From positions 16,835 to 80,834 of the forward strand of contig JBGUEQ010000017.1 in NCBI GenBank assembly GCA_041821265.1: a stretch of 64,000 bases of DNA. The letters are read 5' to 3'. Below, piece by piece: positions 17,790 to 27,676 of the stretch. Each line of letters begins with the position of its first letter. The first letter of the stretch is position 1. This DNA is from Lachnotalea sp041821265. GTDB taxonomy: Bacteria > Bacillota > Clostridia > Lachnospirales > Lachnospiraceae. The position numbers were made by a program, and so were the translations under genes. The notes beneath the pieces were generated by a model. It was not told where the DNA came from, searched no databases, and saw only the letters and a program-made list of their open reading frames with translations.

Positions 17790-18845
17790 ATGAAGAGAAA
17801 GAAATATTTAGCCTTGTTATTAATGGCAACATTAGCAACGGGTTGTGAAAATAAAGAAACACAAGTGAAAGACACCATTGCACAGATTGAGGATATACAA
17901 GAATCACAAGATACGCAGGAGGAAACTGAGCAAACGCAGGATGTAGAACAATCACAAGATAATTCAACATCAGATGAAGCCAGTCAAGAAAATCAACAGA
18001 CAGATGATACTGTAATTGCAAAATCGCCCGATAATACAACAGTTACGAATTCAGATACGATACAAGAAGACGAACAAGTGCAACAGAAAGAGGAACAACA
18101 AACTACCGCAGTAGAACAGATTTCATTAGATGGACTGAGCACCGAAACACTAGGATGGGGCTCGGGTGGAGATGTTGATGCGAATAATGTACCAGTGGGT
18201 TGTACGATGTATCAAAATAAATATGGTGATTTAGGTGCGTATTTTGTAAGAACGGATTCAGATGCAGTTTTTTTAACATTTGATGAAGGTTATGAATATC
18301 CAGAAGCAAATTCACCAACAGGTGATACAGCCCAGATATTAGATACATTAAAGGAAAAAGGAGTGAAGGCTTTATTCTTTGTAACGCTTCCTTATGCGAA
18401 AGCTAATCCAGATTTAATAAAAAGAATGATTGATGAAGGGCATATTATTGGAAATCATAGTGTAACACATCCGGTTAATGGTTTACCATCTTTAGAAACC
18501 ATTGAAGATCAGCAAAATGAGGTGACAGGTGTGCATGATTATATGCTTGAAAACTATAATTATACAATGAATTTATTTCGGTATCCGACAGGAGCGTTTA
18601 GTGAACAGTCACTTGCAATTGTTCATAATTTAGGATATCAATCAGTATTTTGGAGTTTTGCATATAAAGATTGGTTAACGGATGCACAGCCAGATGAGAC
18701 AGACGCATTAAATAACATGGTAGAAAAGCTTCATCCAGGTGCTATTTATCTTCTTCATGCAGTATCTACAACAAATACAGCAGTGTTAGGCGATTTTATA
18801 GATGCAATAAGAGCTGATGGATATGAAATAGAACGATTTGAATAG
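17790..18845 (+). CDS. Lipoprotein polysaccharide deacetylase
   Basis: 351 residues. A lipobox LATGC places the lipid at Cys19; residues 25-115 are a Gln/Glu/Thr-rich linker; residues 155-350 form a NodB deacetylase domain. The first motif reads TFDEGYE (Asp165) as in PdaA-like enzymes rather than TFDDG; the metal His are in HSVTHP (His223, His227); FRYPTGAFS and IYLLHAVS follow. It probably removes acetyl groups from peptidoglycan or a similar glycan at the outer face of the membrane. Confidence 0.88.
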   Translation: MKRKKYLALLLMATLATGCENKETQVKDTIAQIEDIQESQDTQEETEQTQDVEQSQDNSTSDEASQENQQTDDTVIAKSPDNTTVTNSDTIQEDEQVQQKEEQQTTAVEQISLDGLSTETLGWGSGGDVDANNVPVGCTMYQNKYGDLGAYFVRTDSDAVFLTFDEGYEYPEANSPTGDTAQILDTLKEKGVKALFFVTLPYAKANPDLIKRMIDEGHIIGNHSVTHPVNGLPSLETIEDQQNEVTGVHDYMLENYNYTMNLFRYPTGAFSEQSLAIVHNLGYQSVFWSFAYKDWLTDAQPDETDALNNMVEKLHPGAIYLLHAVSTTNTAVLGDFIDAIRADGYEIERFE

Positions 18846-18858
18846 AAATGTTTATTAA

Positions 18859-18888
18859 AATAAAGCTGCCAATATAGGTAGCTTTATT
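18859..18888. terminator. Bidirectional terminator
   Basis: Arms AATAAAGCTGCC/GGTAGCTTTATT with 6-base loop lie between the convergent deacetylase and flavodoxin genes; A and T flanks suit both strands. Confidence 0.75.
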
Positions 18889-18908
18889 TGATGTGTGTAC
18901 AATCGGCA

Positions 18909-19439
18909 TTATCGAGATAACATTAGAATTTTACTAGTTACATTCTTTGTGAAATCACTAGCATTTTTTTCATCTTCTGCATTGGGGTGAAGCATAGTTA
19001 CATCATAATTTTCAATTGATTTGTGTAATATTATGTTATTGGAATCGTTAGAGAGCATTTTAGTGTATTCATTTCTTACGGAAATTGGCATTTTTCCCTG
19101 GCACAGAAAACAACCTAAGTATTGGTTATCTGGTGGTAATAAATTAGAGATATTATTTGTTAGAAAATTATAATATGATGCATTAATAGGATTGCCAAAA
19201 GTACCAAATAGAGCAATGTTTTTATAATGAAGTTGTTGAATGAAATTCGAAACAAAATCAGGAGCAGTTCCATTTTCTATGTTAAATCCAATGAAATAGT
19301 TATCAGCAAAATCTTTAGTAATATCACTTCCTATTTTGCATATGTCTTTTGAAGAAGATGATATTGATTGATATATGGCTGAAGCAATTTTTTCAGTATT
19401 ACCAGTGAAACTTGAATAAACAACAGCAAATTCACTCAT
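18909..19439 (-). CDS. Flavodoxin-like protein
   Basis: 176 residues with an N-terminal FMN phosphate loop SSFTGNTEKIA and a second flavin contact around ALFGTFGNP. Electron carrier or quinone-type oxidoreductase in the cytoplasm. AAGGAGG precedes the ATG. It is alone on the minus strand, preceded by an inverted repeat (19465-19493) that may control it. The redox partner is not evident. Confidence 0.85.
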   Translation of the reverse strand: MSEFAVVYSSFTGNTEKIASAIYQSISSSSKDICKIGSDITKDFADNYFIGFNIENGTAPDFVSNFIQQLHYKNIALFGTFGNPINASYYNFLTNNISNLLPPDNQYLGCFLCQGKMPISVRNEYTKMLSNDSNNIILHKSIENYDVTMLHPNAEDEKNASDFTKNVTSKILMLSR

Positions 19440-19464
19440 ATCATTTACCTCCTTAAATAATAAT

Positions 19465-19493
19465 GGTAACTATTCAGTATTACCATAGTTACC
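19465..19493. promoter_or_regulatory. Inverted repeat upstream of the flavodoxin gene
   Basis: GGTAACTAT (19465-19473), 11 bases, ATAGTTACC (19485-19493): perfect 9-bp arms ending 26 bases before the divergent start codon. Either an operator or a minimal member of the GTAACTAT inverted-repeat family seen elsewhere in the window. Confidence 0.5.
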
Positions 19494-19649
19494 AAATAAT
19501 TATTTTATAACAGCGTGTTGTACTTATAATGGGTATATGGGAAAATTCATAATGATAATTTAGCCATTTACCAATATTGTTATGTTTATAGAGTATCATA
19601 AAGTTTACAAATTATAAATTATATCCCTATAAATAAATATAAAATAACA

Positions 19650-19678
19650 TTGATGATTATTAAAATAAAGTGTATAAT
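19650..19678 (+). promoter_or_regulatory. Promoter of gltX
   Basis: TTGATG (19650-19655), 17-base spacer, TATAAT (19673-19678), 47 bases before the start. No T-box leader is visible. Confidence 0.65.
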
Positions 19679-19725
19679 AGCTAAATAAGTTTTTTTACAA
19701 TGAAGGAATAGGAGCGTTTAGTAAA

Positions 19726-21174
19726 ATGAGTAAAGTGAGAACAAGATTTGCACCAAGTCCTACCGGAAGAATGCATGTCGGAAATTTGAGAACAGCATTA
19801 TATGCATTTTTAATAGCTAAACATGAAGGTGGAGACTTTCTTTTAAGAATAGAAGATACAGATCAAGAAAGATTCGTAGAAGGGGCATTAGAAATCATCT
19901 ATCGAACATTAGCCAAAACTGGTTTAATACATGATGAAGGTCCAGATAAGGATAAGGGCGTGGGTCCTTATGTACAAAGTGAAAGACATGCGCAGGGACT
20001 TTATTTAACATTTGCGAAAGAGTTAATTGAAAAAGGTGAAGCATATTACTGTTTCTGTGATAAAGATAGACTTGAGACACTGAAACAGGAAGTAGCAGGA
20101 AAAGAGATTATTATTTACGATAAGCATTGCCTATCACTTTCTAGGGAAGAAGTGGAAGCTAAATTGGCATCAGGTATTCCATATGTCATTAGACAGAATA
20201 ATCCAACCGAAGGAAGTACAACATTTTTAGATGATATTTACGGAGATATTACAGTTGATAATTCAGAGCTTGATGATATGATTTTAATAAAATCAGATGG
20301 ATATCCTACTTATAATTTTGCAAATGTTGTTGATGACCATTTAATGGGTATCACTCATGTGGTAAGAGGAAACGAATACTTATCTTCCTCACCTAAATAC
20401 AATCGTTTGTATGAGGCATTTGGTTGGGAGGTTCCGATTTATGTTCATTGTCCATTGATTACGAATGAAGAGCATAAGAAATTAAGTAAACGTTGTGGAC
20501 ATTCTTCATATGAAGACTTAATTGAACAAGGTTTTTTAACACAAGCAGTTATTAACTTTGTTGCTCTTTTAGGATGGAGCCCAGAAGATAATACAGAGAT
20601 TTTTTCACTACAAGAATTAATAGAGAAATTTGACTACCACCATATGAGCAAAGCACCAGCAGTTTTTGATGTTGTGAAGTTGAAATGGATGAATGGCGAA
20701 TATATGAAAGCCATGGATTTTGATTTATTTTATAAGATGGCAGAACCTTTTATCAAGCAAGTGATTACAAAAGATTATGACTTAAAGAAAATTGCGGAAA
20801 TGGTAAAGACAAGAATTGAAGTGTTTCCAGATATCATAGAGTTAGTTGATTTTTTTGAAGCGGTTCCAGAATATGATAGTATTATGTATACGCATAAGAA
20901 AATGAAGACAAATGCTGAAACTTCATTAGAAGTGTTAAAAGACTTATTACCGATATTTGAAGAACAAGAAGATTATAGTAATGATGCTCTTTATAACATA
21001 TTATTGAAATATGTGGAAGCAAAAGGATGCAAGAATGGTTATGCAATGTGGCCAGTAAGAACAGCTGTTTCAGGGAAACAAATGACACCAGCTGGGGCTA
21101 CGGAGATAATGGAAGTGATAGGCAAAGAAGAATCTATTAAGCGCATAAAAGCAGCTATTGAAAAACTTAGTTAA
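19726..21174 (+). CDS. gltX: Glutamyl-tRNA synthetase
   Basis: Class I aminoacyl-tRNA synthetase charging tRNA-Glu. The HIGH-type motif is in PSPTGRMHVGNLRTAL and the KMSKS-type motif is KLSKR. Length 482 is normal; the C-terminal anticodon-binding region ends with AGATEIMEVIGKEES. Monocistronic, between its own promoter and terminator. Confidence 0.95.
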   Translation: MSKVRTRFAPSPTGRMHVGNLRTALYAFLIAKHEGGDFLLRIEDTDQERFVEGALEIIYRTLAKTGLIHDEGPDKDKGVGPYVQSERHAQGLYLTFAKELIEKGEAYYCFCDKDRLETLKQEVAGKEIIIYDKHCLSLSREEVEAKLASGIPYVIRQNNPTEGSTTFLDDIYGDITVDNSELDDMILIKSDGYPTYNFANVVDDHLMGITHVVRGNEYLSSSPKYNRLYEAFGWEVPIYVHCPLITNEEHKKLSKRCGHSSYEDLIEQGFLTQAVINFVALLGWSPEDNTEIFSLQELIEKFDYHHMSKAPAVFDVVKLKWMNGEYMKAMDFDLFYKMAEPFIKQVITKDYDLKKIAEMVKTRIEVFPDIIELVDFFEAVPEYDSIMYTHKKMKTNAETSLEVLKDLLPIFEEQEDYSNDALYNILLKYVEAKGCKNGYAMWPVRTAVSGKQMTPAGATEIMEVIGKEESIKRIKAAIEKLS

Positions 21175-21228
21175 TTAAAGTATATAAAGTAGAGAACTGA
21201 CTTTTATTAAGAAAAAACTTTTTAAAGA

Positions 21229-21265
21229 CTAGCAGAATTGTTTTATTGATTCTGTTAGTTTTTTT
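21229..21265 (+). terminator. Terminator of gltX
   Basis: Stem CTAGCAGAAT/ATTCTGTTAG (one G-T) followed by seven T. Confidence 0.85.
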
Positions 21266-21416
21266 GTGATAAGATAGTTCTTGGAACTTTATTACTTTTA
21301 TTTTAATAGTATATTGGTTATAATAAATGTAAGAAGTTAAAATCCATAAAGATAACAATGAGTAACTATGAAGGTACTGAATGGTTATAATAATAGATAG
21401 GAAGAGGTAAAAGATT

Positions 21417-22292
21417 ATGATTACCAAGGAAAAAAGAAAGATATTACTTAAGGATATAGGTAGAATTATATTAGTTGTACTTGCTTCCATAGTAATGGCA
21501 ATCAATATTAGGAGTTTCGTAGATGCAGGAAATCTACTCCCAGGTGGGTTTACGGGATTAACCATTTTAATTCAACAAATAGGAAAAAAATATTTTGATT
21601 TAAAGATTTCATTTGCGCTTGTTAATATTTCATTAAATGCAGTTCCTGTTTTGATAAGCTTCAATCATATAGGTAAGAAATTCACTATTTTTTCTTGTAT
21701 GATGATTATTCTTACCAGTTTTCTAACAGATATTCTTCCAACTTACCCTATCACGTATGATGTTTTACTTATCAGCATCTTTGGAGGGATTGTATCGGGA
21801 ACAGCAATCAGTATGTGTCTATTTGCAGATGCCACAAGTGGGGGAACAGATTTTATTGCTATTTTATTATCTAAGAAATATGGGATTGATGCATGGAACT
21901 ATATTTTGATTGCAAATGCAGTGGTTTTGCTTATGGCAGGTTATTTATTTGGTTGGGATAGAGCACTATATTCTATTATTTTTCAATTTACATCTACACA
22001 AATGCTTCAGTTATGTTATAAAAGATATAAGAAAAATACGTTAATTATAATAACGGAATATCCAGAAAAAGTCGCAAAGGTAATTCGCGAATATACTAAG
22101 CATGGGTCAACTAATTTTAATGGGTTTGGTAGCTATGAAAAAAGGGAAAAAACAATGGTATATTCAGTTGTAAGTAGGGAAGAAGTAAAAAAAGTTGTTT
22201 CAAAGGTTAGGGCTGTAGATGAAAATGTATTTATTAACGTGATAAAGACTGATCAATTGGAAGGAAACTTTTATATTAGACCGAATGATTAA
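21417..22292 (+). CDS. YitT family membrane protein (DUF161/DUF2179)
   Basis: 291 residues: five or so membrane spans (VDAGNLLPGGFTGLTILIQ, ATSGGTDFIAILL are typical), then a soluble DUF2179 domain from about residue 210 (TKHGSTNFNGFGSYEK, VINVIK-like end). Function of the family is not established. AGAGGT lies before the ATG. Followed closely by the AAA ATPase gene. Confidence 0.88.
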   Translation: MITKEKRKILLKDIGRIILVVLASIVMAINIRSFVDAGNLLPGGFTGLTILIQQIGKKYFDLKISFALVNISLNAVPVLISFNHIGKKFTIFSCMMIILTSFLTDILPTYPITYDVLLISIFGGIVSGTAISMCLFADATSGGTDFIAILLSKKYGIDAWNYILIANAVVLLMAGYLFGWDRALYSIIFQFTSTQMLQLCYKRYKKNTLIIITEYPEKVAKVIREYTKHGSTNFNGFGSYEKREKTMVYSVVSREEVKKVVSKVRAVDENVFINVIKTDQLEGNFYIRPND

Positions 22293-22314
22293 AACGGGTT
22301 ATAAAGGGGGGAAT

Positions 22315-23170
22315 ATGATATATTTAGATAATTTTGCATTTCCAGATGCAGAAGAGGAATTTGATTTCTTTTAAAAAAGTGCGCAGAACGTGTTATGATT
22401 CTTTTTATCCATTTAAAATTTTATCACAAAAGGGATTTAGTCGTATGGATTTTGAATCAATAACAATTTTATATGGTGGAAATGGTTCGGGAAAAACGAC
22501 AGTGCTAAATGTGATAGCTGATAAGCTTAAAATTGTGCGCGAAGCGATATATAATCGTTCCAGTTTCTTTGAAGACTATGTTAAGTTATGTGACATGGAA
22601 TTGATAGAAACTTTACCGGAAGATAGTAGAATTATTACGAGTGATGACGTATTTGATTATATGCTAAATATTCGGACACTAAATGAGGGAATAGATGGGA
22701 AAAGAGAAGATTTGTTCGAGGACTATTTAGAGTCCAAATATTCGAACTTTAAGATGCAATCACTAGATGATTATGAGCAATTGAAAAAGGTAAATATGGC
22801 ACGAAGTAAGACGCAGTCCAAATTTGTAAGAAATAAACTTATGGGAAATGTACGTGAACACTCAAATGGTGAAAGTGCATTTTCGTATTTTACGGAAAAG
22901 ATGAAAGGTGATTCTTTATATCTCTTAGATGAGCCCGAAAACAGTTTGTCGGCAACTAATCAATTAGAACTAGTAAAATATTTAGAAGATTCAGCACGAT
23001 TTTTTAATTGTCAATTTATTATTTCCACACATTCACCATTTTTATTATCATTCAAAGGTGCCAAAATATATGATATGGATGAAAATCCAGTGGATGTAAA
23101 ACATTGGACTGAATTAGAAACAGTGAGACTATTTAAAGATTTCTTTAAAATGCATGAAGATGAGTTTTAA
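22315..23170 (+). CDS. AAA/ABC-type ATPase, +1 frameshift near N-terminus
   Basis: Reading from ATG 22315 (strong AAGGGGGG site) gives 19 residues, MIYLDNFAFPDAEEEF..., then a UAA after UUC UUU. Skipping one T continues as KKVRRTCYDSFYPFK and on to the end, as expected for this family. Core motifs are intact: Walker A GGNGSGKTT, Walker B LYLLDEPENS, and STHSPFLLS. About 285 residues when joined. The shift could be mutation, sequencing error or programmed frameshifting; TTG 22334 has no binding site. Role unknown. Confidence 0.78.
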
Positions 23171-23363
23171 TAATCTTTTATAACGCTGAGGATGTTGAAA
23201 AGAAAGCATTTTTGATAAATTGTAAATTTTTAGCAGTTAGAAAATATTACTACCAAATACTATTTTTGTTTCATACATTTGATGAAAAATCATGTATGGA
23301 TTATATGGATTTTAGTTGAAAAAAGTTAATAAGATAATTGAATAATCCATGTTTTTTCAAGAG

Positions 23364-23394
23364 TTCCTATGATACAGTTATCATAGGAATTTTT
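23364..23394 (+). terminator. Terminator after the AAA ATPase gene
   Basis: Perfect 11-bp stem TTCCTATGATA/TATCATAGGAA, 4-base loop, then TTTTT. Confidence 0.85.
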
Positions 23395-23437
23395 AATTGT
23401 GTAGTAGCTGTGTAACAATCAAAGGAGGATACAAAGT

Positions 23438-26083
23438 ATGATTACAGTAACGAAAGTAACAATGGATTATTTAGAAGAATTGATAGGAATTGTAAAGTTG
23501 CCGCAGTTTGGTTGGAAGTTGGAGAGCGACAAGAGAGAATGTATACAAAAGGCATACCAGCTTCAAATTTCACAGGAGGATACCTTTGAAACTTGTTTAT
23601 ATAATAGTGGAATAGTGGAAAGTGACGAATCGGCACATATTGAAGTGGAATTATTTTCATTAGAATCTTGTATGAAATATTATGTAAGAGTAAAAGTTTG
23701 GGATAATCAAGGAGAAATCAGTGAATGGAGCAAGACAGTAAGCTTTTTAACCGCACTGTGTAGTAATGAATGGAAGGCACAATTTATATCAGCAGAAACG
23801 AAAAAAGACAGTGATAATTCTAAAGGTACCTATGTAAGAAAGGAATTTACACTTCAAAAACAGATCAAATCTGCCTATGTATGTGCAACTGCACTTGGAC
23901 TATATAAATTGTATATCAATGGTCAAAAAGTAGGGAGGGATGAACTCACGCCAGGCTGGACTTCCTATCATAAACATTTATTGTATCAGACTTACGAAGT
24001 GACAGATTTACTGAGATCAGGAAATAATGCTATAGGTGCGATGCTAGGAGCGGGATGGTATAAAGGTAATATGGGATTTTTGGGTCTTCGTAATAATTAT
24101 GGAGAGCAAACGGCATTTTTAGGACAGCTTCTAGTAACCTATGAAGATGGTAGTTCGCAAATGATTTTTACAGATGAAACGTGGAAAGGCACAGATGCAC
24201 CAGTTCTTTTTGCTGAGATATATGACGGTGAAATTTATGATGCGAATAAAGAAATATCAGGCTGGAATGAAGCTGGATTAATAGAACATGATTGGATAAA
24301 TATTGAAATTGTAGAATATGATAAAATGGTACTTATTCCTCAAGGGGGATGTAAGGTGGCGGAAATAGAAACAATGTTTCCAAAACGTATATTCAAGACA
24401 CCACAAGGAGATACGGTTATTGATTTTGGACAGAATATGACCGGCTGGATTCATGTAAAAGCAAGTGGTGTTGCAGGAGATACAATTGAGTTGAATTGTT
24501 TTGAAGTGTTAGATGCAAACGGAAATGTATATTTAGATAACCTTCGTGGTGCGAAACAAAGAATGTTGTATACATTTAAGGAGAAAGAGGAAATTGAGTA
24601 TCATCCAAGCTTTACCTTTATGGGATTTCAATATGCTAAAATCACGTCCTATCCTGAGAGTCCAAAGATAGAAAATTTTACCGCGTACGCAGTGCATTCT
24701 GATATGGAAAAGACAGGAGATTTTGAATGTTCAAATGAGAATGTGAACCAATTACAACATAATATTAAATGGGGAATGAAAGGGAACTTTGTTGACGTTC
24801 CAACTGATTGCCCACAAAGAAATGAGCGTTTGGGTTGGACCGGAGATGCACAAATCTTCTCACGAACAGCAAGTTATCTTATGAATACTTATCATTTTTA
24901 TAAGAAATGGCTTCGTGATGTAGAAGCAGATCAGACACCAGAAGGTGGGGTAGCTCATGTAGTTCCAGACATATTAAAGGATAATGCGAAAGATGATTGG
25001 CTACTATCAAAAGGGTCTCATTCAGCGGCTGCGTGGGCAGATGTGGCAGTAATTACACCATGGGTAATGTATTTGACCTATGGCGACAAAACGATTCTTA
25101 AAACCCAGTATAAGAGCATGAAGGGGTGGGTAGATTTCATGCGGACACATGCAAAAGATTACATTTGGAATTATAAATTACAATTTGGTGATTGGGTAGC
25201 TCTTGATGCTGAGGAAGGAAGCTATTTTGGTGCAACACCAAATGATTTGACGTGTACGGCATATTTTGCCTATACAACAGGACTTTTCGTGAAGGTATGT
25301 AATGTATTAGGCAAAGTGGACGAGGAATTATTCTATAAAGAATTATATGAAAAAATCGTAGATAAATATCAAAAGACATTTTTTGATAAAGATGGAAATA
25401 TGATAGCACAGACGCAGACGGCTCACATTGTATCGCTTTACTTTGGATTGACTCCAGATGAATATAAAGCGAATACGATTGCAGGCTTAAAGAAATTACT
25501 GGATAAGGAAAATGGACATCTTGTGACCGGATTTGTTGGAACCCCGTATTTTTGTCATGCATTAAGTGAAAATGGCTGTCTAAATGAAGCGTATGATTTG
25601 TTATTAAAAGAAGATTTTCCATCGTGGTTATACCAAGTGAAAATGGGGGCAACTACCATTTGGGAACACTGGGATGGGTTGAAACCAGATGGCACGATGT
25701 GGAGTCCCAATATGAACTCATTTAATCATTATGCATATGGAGCAATAGGAGAGTGGTTATATCGTGTATGTGCAGGTATCGAAATTGATACTAGTAATCC
25801 TGGTTACAAGCATATTATTTTTCAACCGCATATTGGAGGTGATTTGACTTATGTTAATGCAACATATCAATCAATTTATGGAGAAATCAAATCATATTGG
25901 TCTATCGATGGTAAGAATGTGAAATTAGAATTTAGTGTTCCAGTAAATACAAAAGCAACTATTTACATTGATGAAGTAACAGAAGTGATAGATGCAGATG
26001 GGGCACAATTTAAAGAAGAAGATGGAAAAATGGTTGCAACGATTGGATCAGGACATTATATAATTATATATGCAAGAGTTTAA
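23438..26083 (+). CDS. Alpha-L-rhamnosidase (GH78)
   Basis: 881 residues. N-terminal beta-sandwich domains (residues 1-330), then the (alpha/alpha)6 barrel with the family motif DVPTDCPQRNERLGWTGDAQ holding the catalytic acidic residues, and a C-terminal beta domain. Removes terminal alpha-L-rhamnose from pectin (rhamnogalacturonan) or plant glycosides. No signal peptide, so it should act on imported saccharides. Start has AAAGGAGG. It begins a cluster with binding protein, two permeases and YesM/YesN. Confidence 0.94.
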   Translation: MITVTKVTMDYLEELIGIVKLPQFGWKLESDKRECIQKAYQLQISQEDTFETCLYNSGIVESDESAHIEVELFSLESCMKYYVRVKVWDNQGEISEWSKTVSFLTALCSNEWKAQFISAETKKDSDNSKGTYVRKEFTLQKQIKSAYVCATALGLYKLYINGQKVGRDELTPGWTSYHKHLLYQTYEVTDLLRSGNNAIGAMLGAGWYKGNMGFLGLRNNYGEQTAFLGQLLVTYEDGSSQMIFTDETWKGTDAPVLFAEIYDGEIYDANKEISGWNEAGLIEHDWINIEIVEYDKMVLIPQGGCKVAEIETMFPKRIFKTPQGDTVIDFGQNMTGWIHVKASGVAGDTIELNCFEVLDANGNVYLDNLRGAKQRMLYTFKEKEEIEYHPSFTFMGFQYAKITSYPESPKIENFTAYAVHSDMEKTGDFECSNENVNQLQHNIKWGMKGNFVDVPTDCPQRNERLGWTGDAQIFSRTASYLMNTYHFYKKWLRDVEADQTPEGGVAHVVPDILKDNAKDDWLLSKGSHSAAAWADVAVITPWVMYLTYGDKTILKTQYKSMKGWVDFMRTHAKDYIWNYKLQFGDWVALDAEEGSYFGATPNDLTCTAYFAYTTGLFVKVCNVLGKVDEELFYKELYEKIVDKYQKTFFDKDGNMIAQTQTAHIVSLYFGLTPDEYKANTIAGLKKLLDKENGHLVTGFVGTPYFCHALSENGCLNEAYDLLLKEDFPSWLYQVKMGATTIWEHWDGLKPDGTMWSPNMNSFNHYAYGAIGEWLYRVCAGIEIDTSNPGYKHIIFQPHIGGDLTYVNATYQSIYGEIKSYWSIDGKNVKLEFSVPVNTKATIYIDEVTEVIDADGAQFKEEDGKMVATIGSGHYIIIYARV

Positions 26084-26202
26084 AACATTATAGAAGTGTT
26101 TAATAGTTCATGTACCATTGCTGGATATTCCATGTTAGTAAGGGAAAATCCATGTTACTATTTAATTACCAATTAACAATTAACAAAAAGGGAGGATACA
26201 AA

Positions 26203-27591
26203 ATGAAATTGAAAAAGTTTAATGCAATGGTACTTTCCACGGTCATGATTATTGGTTCGCTTACTGGATGTGGTGGAACAAGTAGTAGTACAAAAACATC
26301 ACAAGATACAAAGGCAGATGTCGTTGAAACAGAGAATACAGTTTCGACAGAAAACACAGATACAGAAAACACAGATACAGGGAACAAGAGCTTTGAGGGA
26401 GTAACACTTACTATGTTAAAAGATTCTGATACGCCAGATTCAGGGCTTAATGTGGTATTAGAAAAAGCAACAGAAAAGTTAGGAATGAAATTTGAAATAG
26501 AAACACGTGTTGGTGGAGCGGATGGAGATAATATTGTAAAAACACGTTTAGCATCTGGAGATATGGCTGATATTTGTCTTTATAACTCAGGTTCACTTCT
26601 AACTGCTTTATTTCCTTCTGAATATTTTATTGATATTTCAGATCAAGAATTTGCTTCTCGCTTAGATGATACATACAAAGAAACAGTTACAGTTGATGGA
26701 GCAACTTATGGAATACCATTTAGTTCTTCACAAGCAGGAGCTATTCTTTATTACAAACCAGATTATGAAGAATTAGGACTTGAAGTACCAAAAACATGGG
26801 ATGAATTTCTGGCAAATTGTGATACATTACAAAAAGCGGGAAAAACAGCTATGATTGGAACATTTGGAGATAGTTGGACGTCACAGGTTATGTATTTAGG
26901 CGATAACTATAATGTATTATCTCAAAATACAGATTTTGCTAAAGCGTTTGAGGCTGGGGAAGCTAAATATGCAACTACTCCTGCTGGGTTAAAGAGTTTT
27001 CAAAAATTAGTTGATGTGAAAGAGTTTTATAATGAAGATTATTTGGCAGCAACTTATGATGATGGATGCGATATGATTGCAAATGGAGAAGGAACACATT
27101 GGGTAATGCTCACGCAGGCGTTATCAAATATATATGAACTATATCCAGAAGCTATGGATAAAATAGGAGCTTTTGCAATTCCAGGAGATGATGCACAAGA
27201 TAATGGTATTACGGTTTGGATGCCTAGTTCATTATACGGAAATAAAAACTCTGAAAATACAGATGCAATCTTAGCATTTATGGATTATTATACATCCGAT
27301 GAAGCAATTGATGCATATACATCAGCAGTTTTGCCAGATGGTCCATACTGCATCAAAGGGTATGAACTACCAGATAATGCATACGCCGCAGTTAAAGATG
27401 ATATGCAGGCATACTTTGCAGCTGGAAAAACAGCAGTTGCACTAGAGTTCTTAACAGCAGTGAAAGGTTCAAACTGCGCGGCTATTTGTCAAGAAGTTGG
27501 TTCGGGTCAGACTACAGCCCAAGAAGCAGCACAAGCATATGATGACGATTGTAAGAAACAGGCAGTACAGCTTGGATTAGAGTGGAAATAA
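26203..27591 (+). CDS. Sugar ABC transporter substrate-binding lipoprotein
   Basis: 462 residues from ATG 26203, which has GGGAGG in front; the open frame starts earlier at 26110. The lipobox GSLTGC anchors it at the outer membrane face, followed by a Ser/Thr/Glu linker with a short TENTDTENTDTG repeat. The rest is a family 1 extracellular solute-binding protein. With the two permeases downstream it forms a CUT1 importer, likely for rhamnose-containing oligosaccharides given the GH78 neighbour. No ATPase gene is present; these systems share MsmX-type ATPases. Confidence 0.92.
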   Translation: MKLKKFNAMVLSTVMIIGSLTGCGGTSSSTKTSQDTKADVVETENTVSTENTDTENTDTGNKSFEGVTLTMLKDSDTPDSGLNVVLEKATEKLGMKFEIETRVGGADGDNIVKTRLASGDMADICLYNSGSLLTALFPSEYFIDISDQEFASRLDDTYKETVTVDGATYGIPFSSSQAGAILYYKPDYEELGLEVPKTWDEFLANCDTLQKAGKTAMIGTFGDSWTSQVMYLGDNYNVLSQNTDFAKAFEAGEAKYATTPAGLKSFQKLVDVKEFYNEDYLAATYDDGCDMIANGEGTHWVMLTQALSNIYELYPEAMDKIGAFAIPGDDAQDNGITVWMPSSLYGNKNSENTDAILAFMDYYTSDEAIDAYTSAVLPDGPYCIKGYELPDNAYAAVKDDMQAYFAAGKTAVALEFLTAVKGSNCAAICQEVGSGQTTAQEAAQAYDDDCKKQAVQLGLEWK

Positions 27592-27617
27592 GCTGAAGTA
27601 ATCATATAGGTAACCAA

Positions 27618-27648
27618 ATATGAGCCGTCCAGTGGGGGCGGCTCGTAT
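27618..27648 (+). terminator. Hairpin between binding-protein and permease genes
   Basis: A GC-rich 13-bp stem (27618-27630, 27635-27648) with loop AGTG and only a weak T-stretch. Such stems are common here and give leaky termination or stabilise the binding-protein mRNA, so that it is made in excess over the permeases. Confidence 0.65.
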
Positions 27649-27676
27649 TATCAAAAATCAGGAGGCCTAAGAGAAT

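Noticed and set aside
25137..25652. Minus-strand frame of 171 residues inside the GH78 gene
   Set aside because: Shadow of a clearly conserved enzyme; His/Leu-rich composition typical of antisense frames.
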